DNA from: Microbacterium wangchenii
GTDB taxonomy: Bacteria > Actinomycetota > Actinomycetes > Actinomycetales > Microbacteriaceae
Length of the DNA stretch: 64,000 bases
Assembly (NCBI RefSeq): GCF_004564355.1
Contig: NZ_CP038266.1
Coordinates: 434,001-498,000 of the forward strand
Direction: 5' to 3'
A program made the position numbers and the translations under genes. The notes beneath the pieces are model-generated. The model was not told the origin of the DNA, made no database searches, and saw nothing but the letters and a program-made list of their open reading frames with translations. Of the stretch, positions 16,084 through 24,838 are shown piece by piece (position 1 is the first letter of the stretch; each line of letters starts with the position of its first letter).

Positions 16084-17025
16084 ATGACCGTTGATCTGGC
16101 GCAGAGCGCCCCCGCCGTCGCGGCGGCACCCGCCCGCCGACCACGCCGCCGCATGCGGCAGAGCCTCGTCGGATGGGGCTTCGTCGGCCCTTTCGCCGTC
16201 GTGTTCGTGGCATTCCTGGTCGCGCCCCTGCTGTTCGCGCTGTACCTGAGCCTGTTCCAGAACCAGCTCATCGGCGGGACGCGCTTCGTCGGATTCGGCA
16301 ACTACGTCAAGGCGTTCACCGATCCGAACTTCCTCGACGGCATCTGGTTCGTCATCCGCTTCTCCATCGTTCTCATCCCGCTGCAGATGGCGGTGTCCCT
16401 CGCCGTCGCGCTCATCCTCGACGTCGTGACGGGGGCGTTCGCCCGCTTCTCGCGCCTGATGATCTTCCTGCCGTACGCGATCCCCGCCGTCATCGGCGCG
16501 CTCATGTGGGGGTTCCTCTACAGCAAGAGCTTCGGGCCGCTGGCGGAGCTGTTCGGCATGTTCGGCCAGGCCGGCCCCGATTTCCTCTCCCGCGAGCTGA
16601 TCTTCTTCGGTCTGCTCAACATCGTGACGTGGCAGTGGGCCGGCTACTACATGATCATCCTGTACGCGGCGCTGCAGGGCATCGACCCGACCCTGTACGA
16701 GGCGGCGCGCATCGACGGGGCCAGCCAGTGGCAGATCGTGCTGCGCATCAAGATCCCGCTCATCGCGCCGGCGCTCGTGCTGATCCTGGTGTTCGCCCTC
16801 ATCGGGACGCTGCAGTTCTTCAACGAACCGCAGATCCTGCGTTACCTGGCCGCCGGTGCGATCCCCGCCGACTTCACCCCGAACATGTACGCCTACCAGC
16901 AGGCCTTCGCCCTCGCCAACTACAACTACGGCAGCGCGATCTCCTTCGCCCTGGGCGCCGTGGTCTTCGTGTGCGTGTACATCTTCCTGTTCATCACGCG
17001 CAAGCGGGGGAGCTTCCTGTCATGA
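16084..17025 (+). CDS. ABC sugar transporter permease (MalF/UgpA-type)
   Basis: A 313-residue inner-membrane protein with six predicted helices and the first helix after a basic N terminus (RRPRRRMRQSLVGW). The EAA loop reads YEAARIDGASQWQIVLRIKIPLIAP, contacting a shared ATPase. No ATPase gene is in this operon; family 1 sugar importers of actinobacteria commonly use a housekeeping MsiK-type ATPase encoded elsewhere. The start has an RBS (CGGAGG, 7 bases upstream). The stop overlaps the next permease by 4 bases. Confidence 0.9.
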   Translation: MTVDLAQSAPAVAAAPARRPRRRMRQSLVGWGFVGPFAVVFVAFLVAPLLFALYLSLFQNQLIGGTRFVGFGNYVKAFTDPNFLDGIWFVIRFSIVLIPLQMAVSLAVALILDVVTGAFARFSRLMIFLPYAIPAVIGALMWGFLYSKSFGPLAELFGMFGQAGPDFLSRELIFFGLLNIVTWQWAGYYMIILYAALQGIDPTLYEAARIDGASQWQIVLRIKIPLIAPALVLILVFALIGTLQFFNEPQILRYLAAGAIPADFTPNMYAYQQAFALANYNYGSAISFALGAVVFVCVYIFLFITRKRGSFLS

Positions 17026-17906
17026 CCACGACTCTCGAGCGATCGCGCCGCGCAGCCGCCCGGCGCCGCTACCTGCCGATGCAGATCCTGCTCGGATTCC
17101 TGGTGGTGTACTTCCTCATCCCGTTCTGGTGGGTTCTCGTCAACAGCTCCAAGACGGCGGCCGGGTTGTTCGGCGGCGGCAGCGCCCTGTGGTTCGACGA
17201 CGTCGTGGACTACGCCGGCAACTTCGCCCAGCTGTTCACCTTCCAGGACGGCATCTACCTGCGCTGGCTCGGCAACTCCGCGCTGTACGCGTTCGCCGGC
17301 GGCGTGGGGGCGACAGTCCTGGCCGTGGCCGCCGGGTACGGTTTCGCGAAGTACCGTTTCGCCGGGCGTCGCATCAGCTTCGCCATCCTGCTCGGATCGG
17401 TCATGGTGCCCACGACCGCGCTGGTCATCCCGACGTTCATCATGTTCGCCGAGCTGGGCATCACCAACACCATCTGGGCCGTCATCCTGCCGACCCTGCT
17501 CAACCCGTTCGGGGTGTACCTCATGCACGTGTACGCGCGGGACGCCGTCCCGGACGAGCTGCTGGACGCCGCCCGCGTGGACGGCGCGAGGGAGTTCCGC
17601 ATCTTCGCGCAGGTCGCCCTGCCGATGCTGCGCCCGGCGATCGTCACGGTCCTGCTGCTGTCGATCGTGGCCTCGTGGAACAACTATTTCCTTCCCCTGG
17701 CGATGCTCTCGGACAACCGCCTGTTCCCCGTCACGGTGGGGATCGGGCTGTGGCAGGGCATCGCCTCGGCGAACAACTCCGGCGGCACGTCGCTGTGGAG
17801 CATCATCATCCTCGGCTCCCTCGTCTCGGTGATCCCCCTCGTGATCGCATTCCTCACCCTGCAGCGCTACTGGCAGGGCGGATTGTCGATCGGCAGCTTG
17901 AAATGA
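17022..17906 (+). CDS. ABC sugar transporter permease (MalG/UgpE-type)
   Basis: A 294-residue permease with six predicted helices, paired with the upstream MalF-type subunit. The EAA-like loop is LLDAARVDGAREFRIFAQVALPMLRPA, and the family motif SWNNYFLPLAML follows. ATGA overlap with the previous gene implies coupled translation. Together the two form the pore for the binding protein at 14655. Confidence 0.9.
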   Translation: MTTTLERSRRAAARRRYLPMQILLGFLVVYFLIPFWWVLVNSSKTAAGLFGGGSALWFDDVVDYAGNFAQLFTFQDGIYLRWLGNSALYAFAGGVGATVLAVAAGYGFAKYRFAGRRISFAILLGSVMVPTTALVIPTFIMFAELGITNTIWAVILPTLLNPFGVYLMHVYARDAVPDELLDAARVDGAREFRIFAQVALPMLRPAIVTVLLLSIVASWNNYFLPLAMLSDNRLFPVTVGIGLWQGIASANNSGGTSLWSIIILGSLVSVIPLVIAFLTLQRYWQGGLSIGSLK

Positions 17907-17949
17907 CCTGGCCGACCACGGCCGCCCCGCACCACCCGGAAAGAGGAGC

Positions 17950-19461
17950 ATGACTTCTGCACGTGTCACCATCGACCCCCACTTCGTGGTCGGAGCCGTC
18001 GACCGCCGCCTGTTCGGGTCGTTCGTCGAGCATCTGGGCCGCTGCGTGTACGACGGGATCTACGAGCCGTCGCACCCGTCGGCGGATGCGGACGGCTTCC
18101 GCCAGGACGTGATCGACCTCGTGCGCGAGCTCGGGGTCTCCACCGTGCGGTACCCGGGGGGGAACTTCGTGTCGGGGTACCGCTGGGAGGACGGCGTCGG
18201 GCCGCGCGAGGACCGCCCGCGCCGCCTCGACCTGGCGTGGCACTCCACCGAGACCAACGAGATCGGCCTGGACGAGTTCGCGACGTGGTCGGCCAAGGCC
18301 GGCGGCGAAGTGATGTACGCCGTGAACCTCGGCACGCGGGGGGTTCTCGAGGCGCTCGACGTGCTGGAGTACGCGAACCTGCGCTCGGGCACCTTCTGGT
18401 CGGATCGCCGCGTCGCCAACGGACACCCCGAACCCCACGGCATCCGCATGTGGTGCCTGGGCAACGAGATGGACGGCCCCTGGCAGCTGGGCCACAGCAC
18501 CGCGGAGGAGTACGCCGCCCTCGCCGCCAAGACCGCCAGCGCCATGCGACAGGTCGACCCGGACCTCCAGCTGGTGGTGTGCGGGAGCTCGGGGGCGCAG
18601 ATGCCCACGTTCGGCGAGTGGGAGCGGGTGGTGCTGGAGCGCACGTACGACGACGTCGACTTCATCTCGTGCCACGCCTACTACGAACCCCGCAACGGCG
18701 ACTACGGCAGCTTCCTCGCCTCGGCCACCGACATGGACCGCTTCATCGACACCGTCGTCGCCACGGCCGATCACGTCAAGGCGATCCGCCACAGCGACAA
18801 GACGATCGACATCTCCTTCGACGAGTGGAACGTGTGGTACCAGTCCCGCTACAACGACGTCGACAAGATCACCGACGTCGAGCAGTGGCCGGTGGCCCCG
18901 CGGCTGCTCGAGGACACGTACTCCGTCGCCGATGCGGTCGTGGTCGGGAACCTGCTCATCTCGCTGCTGCGCCACGCGGACCGCGTGAAGTCGGCGAGCC
19001 TCGCCCAGCTGGTCAACGTGATCGCCCCGATCATGACGGAGCCGGGCGGACCGGCGTGGCGCCAGAGCACGTTCTTCCCCTTCGCCGTCACGTCGCGCCT
19101 GGCGCGCGGGAACGCCCTCGAGGTGCGCCTGGAGTCGCCCGAGTACGACACCGAGCTGTACGGCGCGGTGCCGATGGTCGACGCCGTCGCCACGCACGAC
19201 CCTGACACGGGCGAGACGACCCTGTTCGTCGTCAACCGGAATCTCACCGAGGAGGTCGCGCTCGAGGTCGACGTCACGATGCTGGGGGCGGTGGCGGTGC
19301 GCTCGGCGGTGACCCTGCACGACGACGACATGCACGCCGCCAACACGCTCACCGAGCCCGACCGTGTGGGCCTGCGTGACATCGCCGCCGACCTCGGCGA
19401 CGCGCACACCGTCTCGCTGACCCTCCCCGCGGTCTCGTGGACCGCGGTGACCCTCGGCTGA
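17950..19461 (+). CDS. abfA: Alpha-L-arabinofuranosidase, glycoside hydrolase family 51
   Basis: A 503-residue GH51 enzyme releasing terminal alpha-L-arabinofuranose from arabinoxylan or arabinan oligosaccharides. The catalytic acid/base is Glu173 in WCLGNEMDGPWQ and the nucleophile Glu292 in SFDEWNVWY. N-terminal FGSFVEHLGRCVYDGIY and RYPGGNFVSGYRWEDGVGP are family signatures. The C-terminal 120 residues form the beta-sandwich typical of GH51. It has no signal peptide, so it acts in the cytoplasm on imported oligosaccharides. RBS GAGGAG precedes the ATG. It follows the importer genes and precedes a GH3 gene by 9 bases. Confidence 0.95.
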   Translation: MTSARVTIDPHFVVGAVDRRLFGSFVEHLGRCVYDGIYEPSHPSADADGFRQDVIDLVRELGVSTVRYPGGNFVSGYRWEDGVGPREDRPRRLDLAWHSTETNEIGLDEFATWSAKAGGEVMYAVNLGTRGVLEALDVLEYANLRSGTFWSDRRVANGHPEPHGIRMWCLGNEMDGPWQLGHSTAEEYAALAAKTASAMRQVDPDLQLVVCGSSGAQMPTFGEWERVVLERTYDDVDFISCHAYYEPRNGDYGSFLASATDMDRFIDTVVATADHVKAIRHSDKTIDISFDEWNVWYQSRYNDVDKITDVEQWPVAPRLLEDTYSVADAVVVGNLLISLLRHADRVKSASLAQLVNVIAPIMTEPGGPAWRQSTFFPFAVTSRLARGNALEVRLESPEYDTELYGAVPMVDAVATHDPDTGETTLFVVNRNLTEEVALEVDVTMLGAVAVRSAVTLHDDDMHAANTLTEPDRVGLRDIAADLGDAHTVSLTLPAVSWTAVTLG

Positions 19462-19470
19462 GCGGCGCGC

Positions 19471-21855
19471 ATGACCCGCGCAGATCTCGCCCCCGACGAC
19501 GACAGCACCGCCCCGCCGCAGCCGTGGCGGGATCCGACCCTGGATCCCGCCGAGCGCGTCGACGCCCTGCTGGCATCGATGACCCCTGCGGAGAAGCTGG
19601 CGCAGCTGGGCAGCCACTGGGAGGACACCCGTGACGCCTCCGAGATCATCGCGCCGATGCAGGATGTCCTCGGCCGAGGGCGACTGCCGTTCGAGACGGC
19701 CGCCGCCGCCGGCATCGGCCACCTCACGCGCGTGTTCGGCACGACGCCGGTGCCGGCACGCGCGGGTATGGCGAAGGTGCGCGCGGCGCAGGCCTTCCTG
19801 CGCGAGCGGACGCGCCTGGGCATCCCCGCGATCGTCCATGAGGAGTGCCTGACGGGCTTCACGACGCTGGGGGCGACGGTCTACCCGATCCCGATGGCGT
19901 GGGCGGCGACGTTCGATCGCAGCCTCGTGCGGAAGATGGCGCGGGCGATCGGCGAGGACATGCGGGCGGTCGGCGTGCACCAGGGGCTCTCGCCGGTGCT
20001 CGACGTCGTCACCGACTACCGGTGGGGTCGCGTGGAGGAGACCCTCGGCGAGGATCCGTACGTGGTGGCCACGCTCGCGACGGAGTATGTGCGCGGGATG
20101 CAGGAGGCCGGTGTCATCGCGACGCTCAAGCACTTCGCCGGGCACGCCTCCTCGCGCGGCGGTCGCAACCATGCGCCCGTCTCGATGGGCGAGCGGGAGC
20201 TGCGCGACCTCGTGCTGCCGCCGTTCGAGATGGCGGTGCGCTCGGGCGGTGCCGGCAGCGTCATGAACTCCTACACCGAGACCGATCGTGTGCCGGCCGC
20301 CGCCGACCGCTGGCTGCTCACCGACGTGCTGCGCGGCGAGTGGGGGTTCGAGGGCACGGTGGTGTCGGACTACTGGGCGATCGCGTTCCTGAAGTCCAAG
20401 CACGGCGTGGCCGGGACGATGGCGGATGCGGGCAGGCAAGCGCTGCACGCCGGCATGGATGTCGAGCTTCCGGATACCTCCGCCTTCCGCCTCCTCGACG
20501 AGGACGATCCCGATCCCGAGCGCACGCGGGCGGAGGTCGACACGGCCGTCCGGCGCGTGCTGCGTCAGAAGCTCGACCTCGGCCTCCTCGACGAGGGGTG
20601 GACGCCGCCGGACCCGGCCGATCACGATCTGGACAGCCCGCGCAACCGCGACCTGGCCCGGCGGCTGGCGGAGGAGTCGATCATCCTCCTGGACAACCCC
20701 GCCGCCGCGCTGCCCCTGCCCGGCGGCCTCCGCCGCGTCGCAGTGGTCGGTCCCGGCGCGAACGACCCGCGCGTGCTGATGGGCGCCTACTCCTACCCGA
20801 TCCACGTGCTCCCGCGCCATCCCGGCCTCGGCCTCGGCATCGCCGCCGAGCCGGTCGCCGCGGCGCTCGCCGACGCGCTGCCGGGGACCGAACTGGTCGT
20901 CGAGGAGGGCGTCCCGCTGGTGGATCCGCCTGCCCCGGGCGCGCTGGATCGTGCGGTCGCCGCCGCGCGCGAGAGCGATGTGGCGGTGGTCGTCGTGGGG
21001 GATCGGGCCGGGATGTTCGGGAAGGGGACGTCGGGCGAAGGGTCCGATGCGCCCGACCTGGAGCTGCCGGGCCATCAGGGACGGCTCGTGGAGGCGGTCC
21101 TGGGAACCGGCACGCCCGTGGTCCTCGTCGTGGTGTCGGGACGGCCCTATGCCCTGGGCCGCTACGTCGGGCGGGCGGCCGCTCTCGTGCAGGCCTTCCT
21201 CCCGGGCGTGGAGGGAGGCGGGGCACTCGCGCGCGTGCTCACCGGCGCGGTGAATCCGTCCGGCCACCTCCCCGTCCAGATCCCGCGCAGCGGCGCGGCG
21301 ATCCCGCACACCTACCTCGCCCCGCCGCTCGGCCAGGACGGCGATCGCATCAGCAATCTGTCGATCGCGCCCGCGTTCTCGTTCGGCCACGGTCTGTCCT
21401 ACACGGAATTCGAGCTGGACCCGCTCGCCCTCGACGCCGACTCGATCGACGTCGCGGGGTCGGTGCGCGCGCGCACCCAGGTGCGCAACGTGGGCGCGCG
21501 GGACGGAGCCGTCGTCGTGCAGCTGTACGCGTCCGATCCCGTCGCCTCGGTCACCCGTCCCGTCGTGCAGCTCGTGGGCTATGCGCGCGTCGAGCTCGCC
21601 GCCGGCGCCGCCGCCGAGGTGACGTTCACCCTCTCGGCCGATCGCTTCGCCTTCGTCGGGCGCGACCGGCGCCGTGTCGTCGAGGCCGGGATCATCGAAC
21701 TCTCCGCCGGACTGTCGCTGGCGACCGCGACCGCGCCGGTGGTCGTGACGCTGACCGGCCGCACCAGGGAGGTGCCGGCACCGGTCCTGGACACGCCGGT
21801 GCACGTCGCGCCGCTGACGGAGGTCGCCGTTCACAACGTTGGAAACTCCTCTTGA
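19471..21855 (+). CDS. Glycoside hydrolase family 3 (beta-xylosidase/beta-glucosidase type)
   Basis: A 794-residue cytoplasmic GH3 enzyme. The N-terminal TIM-like domain has GIPAIVHEECLTGF, the LKHFAGH motif (Lys220-His221) and the nucleophile Asp300 in VVSDYWAI. A second alpha/beta domain (VVGDRAGMFGKGTSGEGSD) and a C-terminal fibronectin-III-like domain (HGLSYTEFELD, VRNVGARDGAVVVQLYASD) complete a three-domain GH3. Substrate is not certain; the neighbouring GH51 and xylAB favour xylo-oligosaccharides. The stop codon lies inside the -35 element of the next promoter. It is paralogous to the GH3 at 24839-27175. Confidence 0.92.
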   Translation: MTRADLAPDDDSTAPPQPWRDPTLDPAERVDALLASMTPAEKLAQLGSHWEDTRDASEIIAPMQDVLGRGRLPFETAAAAGIGHLTRVFGTTPVPARAGMAKVRAAQAFLRERTRLGIPAIVHEECLTGFTTLGATVYPIPMAWAATFDRSLVRKMARAIGEDMRAVGVHQGLSPVLDVVTDYRWGRVEETLGEDPYVVATLATEYVRGMQEAGVIATLKHFAGHASSRGGRNHAPVSMGERELRDLVLPPFEMAVRSGGAGSVMNSYTETDRVPAAADRWLLTDVLRGEWGFEGTVVSDYWAIAFLKSKHGVAGTMADAGRQALHAGMDVELPDTSAFRLLDEDDPDPERTRAEVDTAVRRVLRQKLDLGLLDEGWTPPDPADHDLDSPRNRDLARRLAEESIILLDNPAAALPLPGGLRRVAVVGPGANDPRVLMGAYSYPIHVLPRHPGLGLGIAAEPVAAALADALPGTELVVEEGVPLVDPPAPGALDRAVAAARESDVAVVVVGDRAGMFGKGTSGEGSDAPDLELPGHQGRLVEAVLGTGTPVVLVVVSGRPYALGRYVGRAAALVQAFLPGVEGGGALARVLTGAVNPSGHLPVQIPRSGAAIPHTYLAPPLGQDGDRISNLSIAPAFSFGHGLSYTEFELDPLALDADSIDVAGSVRARTQVRNVGARDGAVVVQLYASDPVASVTRPVVQLVGYARVELAAGAAAEVTFTLSADRFAFVGRDRRRVVEAGIIELSAGLSLATATAPVVVTLTGRTREVPAPVLDTPVHVAPLTEVAVHNVGNSS

Positions 21856-21880
21856 CCGGGGCGTGACGCCCTGCCAGAGT
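21852..21880 (+). promoter_or_regulatory. Promoter of the secreted esterase (TTGACC-N17-CAGAGT)
   Basis: -35 TTGACC (21852-21857) contains the stop codon of the upstream GH3 gene; the -10 is CAGAGT (21875-21880). The layout matches the 14.5-kb promoter: an operator begins about 13 bases after the -10. Confidence 0.5.
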
Positions 21881-21893
21881 GTCGGCGTACGGC

Positions 21894-21911
21894 ATTTACG
21901 ACGTTGTAAAT
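21894..21911. promoter_or_regulatory. LacI-type operator of the esterase gene
   Basis: ATTTACGACGTTGTAAAT is an 18-bp palindrome with one mismatched pair, sharing the ACxACGTTGT core of the 14565 operator. A further CAACGTTG core lies at 21834-21841 in the end of the GH3 coding region, upstream of the -35. Two sites flanking a promoter would allow looping by one repressor. Confidence 0.65.
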
Positions 21912-22022
21912 CCCCTCCCGGAGAAGTCGGCGTCGTCGATTCCGTTCCCCCCAGCCGGCCCGTGCGGGCCTCCTTCGTCGCGCCTGCGCACGGTCGGACA
22001 CGTCACACGAGATGAGGAATCG

Positions 22023-24779
22023 ATGGAGATCACATCCGAGACCCGGCCACCGAGCCGGTTCCCGCGCGCCAGGCGCGCGGTCGCGCTGCTGACAGCGGCG
22101 ATCGTCGCGCTCACCGCGCTCGCCGGCGCGGTGCCGGCGGCAGCCGCCGAGCCGTGGATCACCGTGCAGGACGACGGCTACCTGCGGATCGCCGTGCCCA
22201 ACGCCGCGGTCGAGGAAGCGGTCGGGCCCGTGTCGCAGGTGGTCGTGGAGGGCAACTTCGGTCCCTCCGCGAACTGGGCGCAGATCGGCCTGCAGCGCAG
22301 CGGCGCCAACTGGACCGCGACGTACGGACCGTTCGCGCCGGGGCTGTACTACTACCAGGTCACCGGCGACGACAGCAAGGTGCTCAAGGACGCGAGCAAC
22401 CCCACGACCGTGGCATCCGAGCCGGAGTGGAGCACCTTCTTCATCCCCGGCGAGTCCGCTGCGCTCCTGGCCGACGCGCCCGAGGAGGCCGGCACGATCG
22501 AGACCCTCACCTACGACAGCTCGGTGGCGGGCGAGGAGCGCGAGGCGCTCGTGTGGGTGCCCCCCACCTACAAGCCCAAGGGCAAGAAGCTGCCGGTGCT
22601 GTACCTCCAGCACGGCGGCGGGCAGAGCTACCGCGACTGGGTCGAGGTCGGCCGCGCCGAGCAGATCCTGGACAACCTGTGGCTGTCGGGGCGCCTGGAG
22701 GACATGCTCGTCGTGATGGGCAACGGCAACGTGCCCGACTTCCCGACGGAACTGCTGGAGAACATCGTCCCGGCCGTCGAAGACGCCTACCGCGTCTCCC
22801 CGTCCAAGAAGAAGCGGGCCCTGGCCGGCCTGTCGATGGGCGGCGGGCAGACCTTCGAGGTGTTCAGCGAGCACCCGGGTGAGTTCTCCCAGATCGGCAC
22901 GTTCGGCGCGGGCCGGTTCGGTGACCTGGACGACATCCCGGTGCGCAAGATGAACAACCGCACCGACCTGTTCCGCGTGTATGTGGGCAACCCCACCGAC
23001 GTGGCGCACAACGACGTCTACGACTCGTTCCAGAAGTTCGACGAAGTGGGCCTCGAGTACCAGTTCGACGGCGTCAATCCCGACGCCGGCCACAACTGGA
23101 ACGCGTGGCAGGAGAACCTGATCGACTTCGCGCCTCGGCTGTTCACCGGCCAGGCGAGCGACCCCGCGATGAGCGAAGGGCACACCGCCCTCACCGAGCG
23201 GTTCGAACCTCCGGCCCCCGGCACGACCCCGACCCCGTGGGTCTCCGAGGGCGGCTTCGTCACGTTCGAGACGACGACCGAATTCGCCGACGCCGAGTAC
23301 GTCTCGGTGTGGGCCAACTGGGCGCCCGGCGGCAGCTGGCTGCGCGTGGAGATGACCAAGGTCGGCGACCGGTGGCGGGCGACGGTGGGACCGCTGGAGT
23401 CGAAGTTCTACCACTACCGCTTCATCGTCGACCGTCAGCCGGTCAAGGACGCCTCCAACCCCACGTTCGTGACGAGCGAGCCGGCGTGGAGCACGTTCCT
23501 CGTGCCCGGTGAGGGGGCACGCCTCCTCACGGATGTGCCGGCCGGGTCAGGTGGAGACCTCGAGGTGATGTCGTACCAGAGCTCGGTGGCCGGCCAGGAG
23601 CGCAGCGCGTACGTGTGGACGCCACCGGGGTACGACGCCGAGCGGCCGGAGCCGTATCCCCTGTTCGTGCTGAACCACGGCGGCGGCCAGAGCTGGACGG
23701 ACTGGGTCGAGGTGGGGCGCGCGCGTCAGATCCTCGACAACCTCTTCCTCGACGGCGCGATCGAACCGATGGTCGTGGTCATGCCCAACGGCAACGTCAG
23801 CGACTATCCGAGGGAGCTCCTCGAGAACGTCGTGCCCGTCACCGAGGAGCGGTACAACGTCAGCGGCAACCCCGCCAAGCGCGCCCTCGCGGGCCTGTCG
23901 GCCGGGGGAGCGCGGACGGTGTCGGTGCTCAAGGCACATCCGGGGGCGTTCGCGTACATCGGCACGTTCGCGGCCGGCTTCGGGGGCACTGCGGGCGTCG
24001 ATGCCGAGGCCATCAACGCAGGCACCGAGCTGTTCCGCCTGTACACCGGAGACATCACCGACTTCACCTACACCTCGGTGATGAACTCGCTCCCCGTGCT
24101 GGACGAGCTCGGGATCGAGTACGAGTTCAACGGCGTGACGCCCGGCCCGCACGGGTGGGACGTCTGGCAGAAGAACCTGATCGATTTCGCGCCGCGGCTG
24201 TTCCAGAGCGCCCCGGCCGATACGACCCGCCCCGAGGTGGCACTGGTGTCACCGACGACCGCGGGACCGTTCGGAGCGCTGGAGGTCCAGGTCGACGCCT
24301 CCGATCTGGGTGGACTCGAGCGCATCGTGGCGAACGTGTATCAGGGCGGCACGCTGGTGCGGAGCACCCAGACGGCGATGAACGGAGCCGAGAGCGGCAC
24401 CCACACCGCCACCGTCGCGCTGGCGTCGGGGGAGTACACGCTGCGGTACAACGCGCACGATCGGGCGGGGAACATCTCCCGCACCGGGACGTTCGCGTTC
24501 ACCGTCGACGCGGATGCGCCCACGGCGACCGTGAAGGAGGGGGCCGACTTCACCGTCGGCACCGCCGAAGGGTACGACGTCGTCAGCTACAAGCTGTACG
24601 ACGCCGGACGCATCGACAAGGTCGTGATCAACGGTGTGGAGAAGGACCTGACCGACAACGCATGGTCGGATGTCAACTTCCTGCGCCCTGGCACCTTCGG
24701 GGCCGTGCAGGGGGCGAACACGCTGATCGTGCACGACGTGGTGGGCAACACCGCGACGATCTCGTTCGTGCTCAACTGA
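22023..24779 (+). CDS. Secreted tandem esterase (two carbohydrate-esterase-like modules plus Ig-like domain)
   Basis: A 918-residue exported protein: signal peptide 1-42 (AAA before EPW), then two homologous modules. Each has an N-terminal early-set beta domain (about 44-155 and 405-510) and an alpha/beta-hydrolase of the feruloyl/enterochelin esterase (CE1-like) type. Likely triads are Ser271-Asp326-His357 (GLSMGG) and Ser626-Asp680-His710 (GLSAGG), so both look active. An Ig-like domain and a beta-rich tail follow (about 725-918). No sortase signal or membrane anchor, so it is free or wall-bound. Probably removes feruloyl or acetyl groups from arabinoxylan (inference). A start farther upstream is rejected because it lies in the operator. 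Confidence 0.82.
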   Translation: MEITSETRPPSRFPRARRAVALLTAAIVALTALAGAVPAAAAEPWITVQDDGYLRIAVPNAAVEEAVGPVSQVVVEGNFGPSANWAQIGLQRSGANWTATYGPFAPGLYYYQVTGDDSKVLKDASNPTTVASEPEWSTFFIPGESAALLADAPEEAGTIETLTYDSSVAGEEREALVWVPPTYKPKGKKLPVLYLQHGGGQSYRDWVEVGRAEQILDNLWLSGRLEDMLVVMGNGNVPDFPTELLENIVPAVEDAYRVSPSKKKRALAGLSMGGGQTFEVFSEHPGEFSQIGTFGAGRFGDLDDIPVRKMNNRTDLFRVYVGNPTDVAHNDVYDSFQKFDEVGLEYQFDGVNPDAGHNWNAWQENLIDFAPRLFTGQASDPAMSEGHTALTERFEPPAPGTTPTPWVSEGGFVTFETTTEFADAEYVSVWANWAPGGSWLRVEMTKVGDRWRATVGPLESKFYHYRFIVDRQPVKDASNPTFVTSEPAWSTFLVPGEGARLLTDVPAGSGGDLEVMSYQSSVAGQERSAYVWTPPGYDAERPEPYPLFVLNHGGGQSWTDWVEVGRARQILDNLFLDGAIEPMVVVMPNGNVSDYPRELLENVVPVTEERYNVSGNPAKRALAGLSAGGARTVSVLKAHPGAFAYIGTFAAGFGGTAGVDAEAINAGTELFRLYTGDITDFTYTSVMNSLPVLDELGIEYEFNGVTPGPHGWDVWQKNLIDFAPRLFQSAPADTTRPEVALVSPTTAGPFGALEVQVDASDLGGLERIVANVYQGGTLVRSTQTAMNGAESGTHTATVALASGEYTLRYNAHDRAGNISRTGTFAFTVDADAPTATVKEGADFTVGTAEGYDVVSYKLYDAGRIDKVVINGVEKDLTDNAWSDVNFLRPGTFGAVQGANTLIVHDVVGNTATISFVLN

Positions 24780-24786
24780 TCCGAGC

Positions 24787-24829
24787 GCCGGTGCCCTCCT
24801 CCGCCACATCGGCGGGGGAGGGCACCGGC
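24787..24829. terminator. Bidirectional terminator between esterase and GH3 genes
   Basis: GCCGGTGCCCTCCTCCGCC (24787-24805) and its near-perfect complement at 24811-24829 (18 of 19 pairs) with a 5-base loop. It lies 7 bases after the esterase stop and 9 bases before the stop of the convergent GH3 gene, ideally placed to end both transcripts. Confidence 0.75.
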
Positions 24830-24838
24830 GTCGTGGCC

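Noticed and set aside
17854-21834. A 1326-codon open frame on the minus strand opposite GH51 and GH3
   Set aside because: Composition is low-complexity Arg/His/Val-rich, it has no domain, and both plus-strand genes beneath it have intact catalytic motifs. It is a GC-bias shadow.
21879-22022. Upstream start for the tandem esterase, adding 48 residues
   Set aside because: That start lies in the promoter/operator region and would place a long tail before the signal peptide; the ATG at 22023 directly begins a good export signal.
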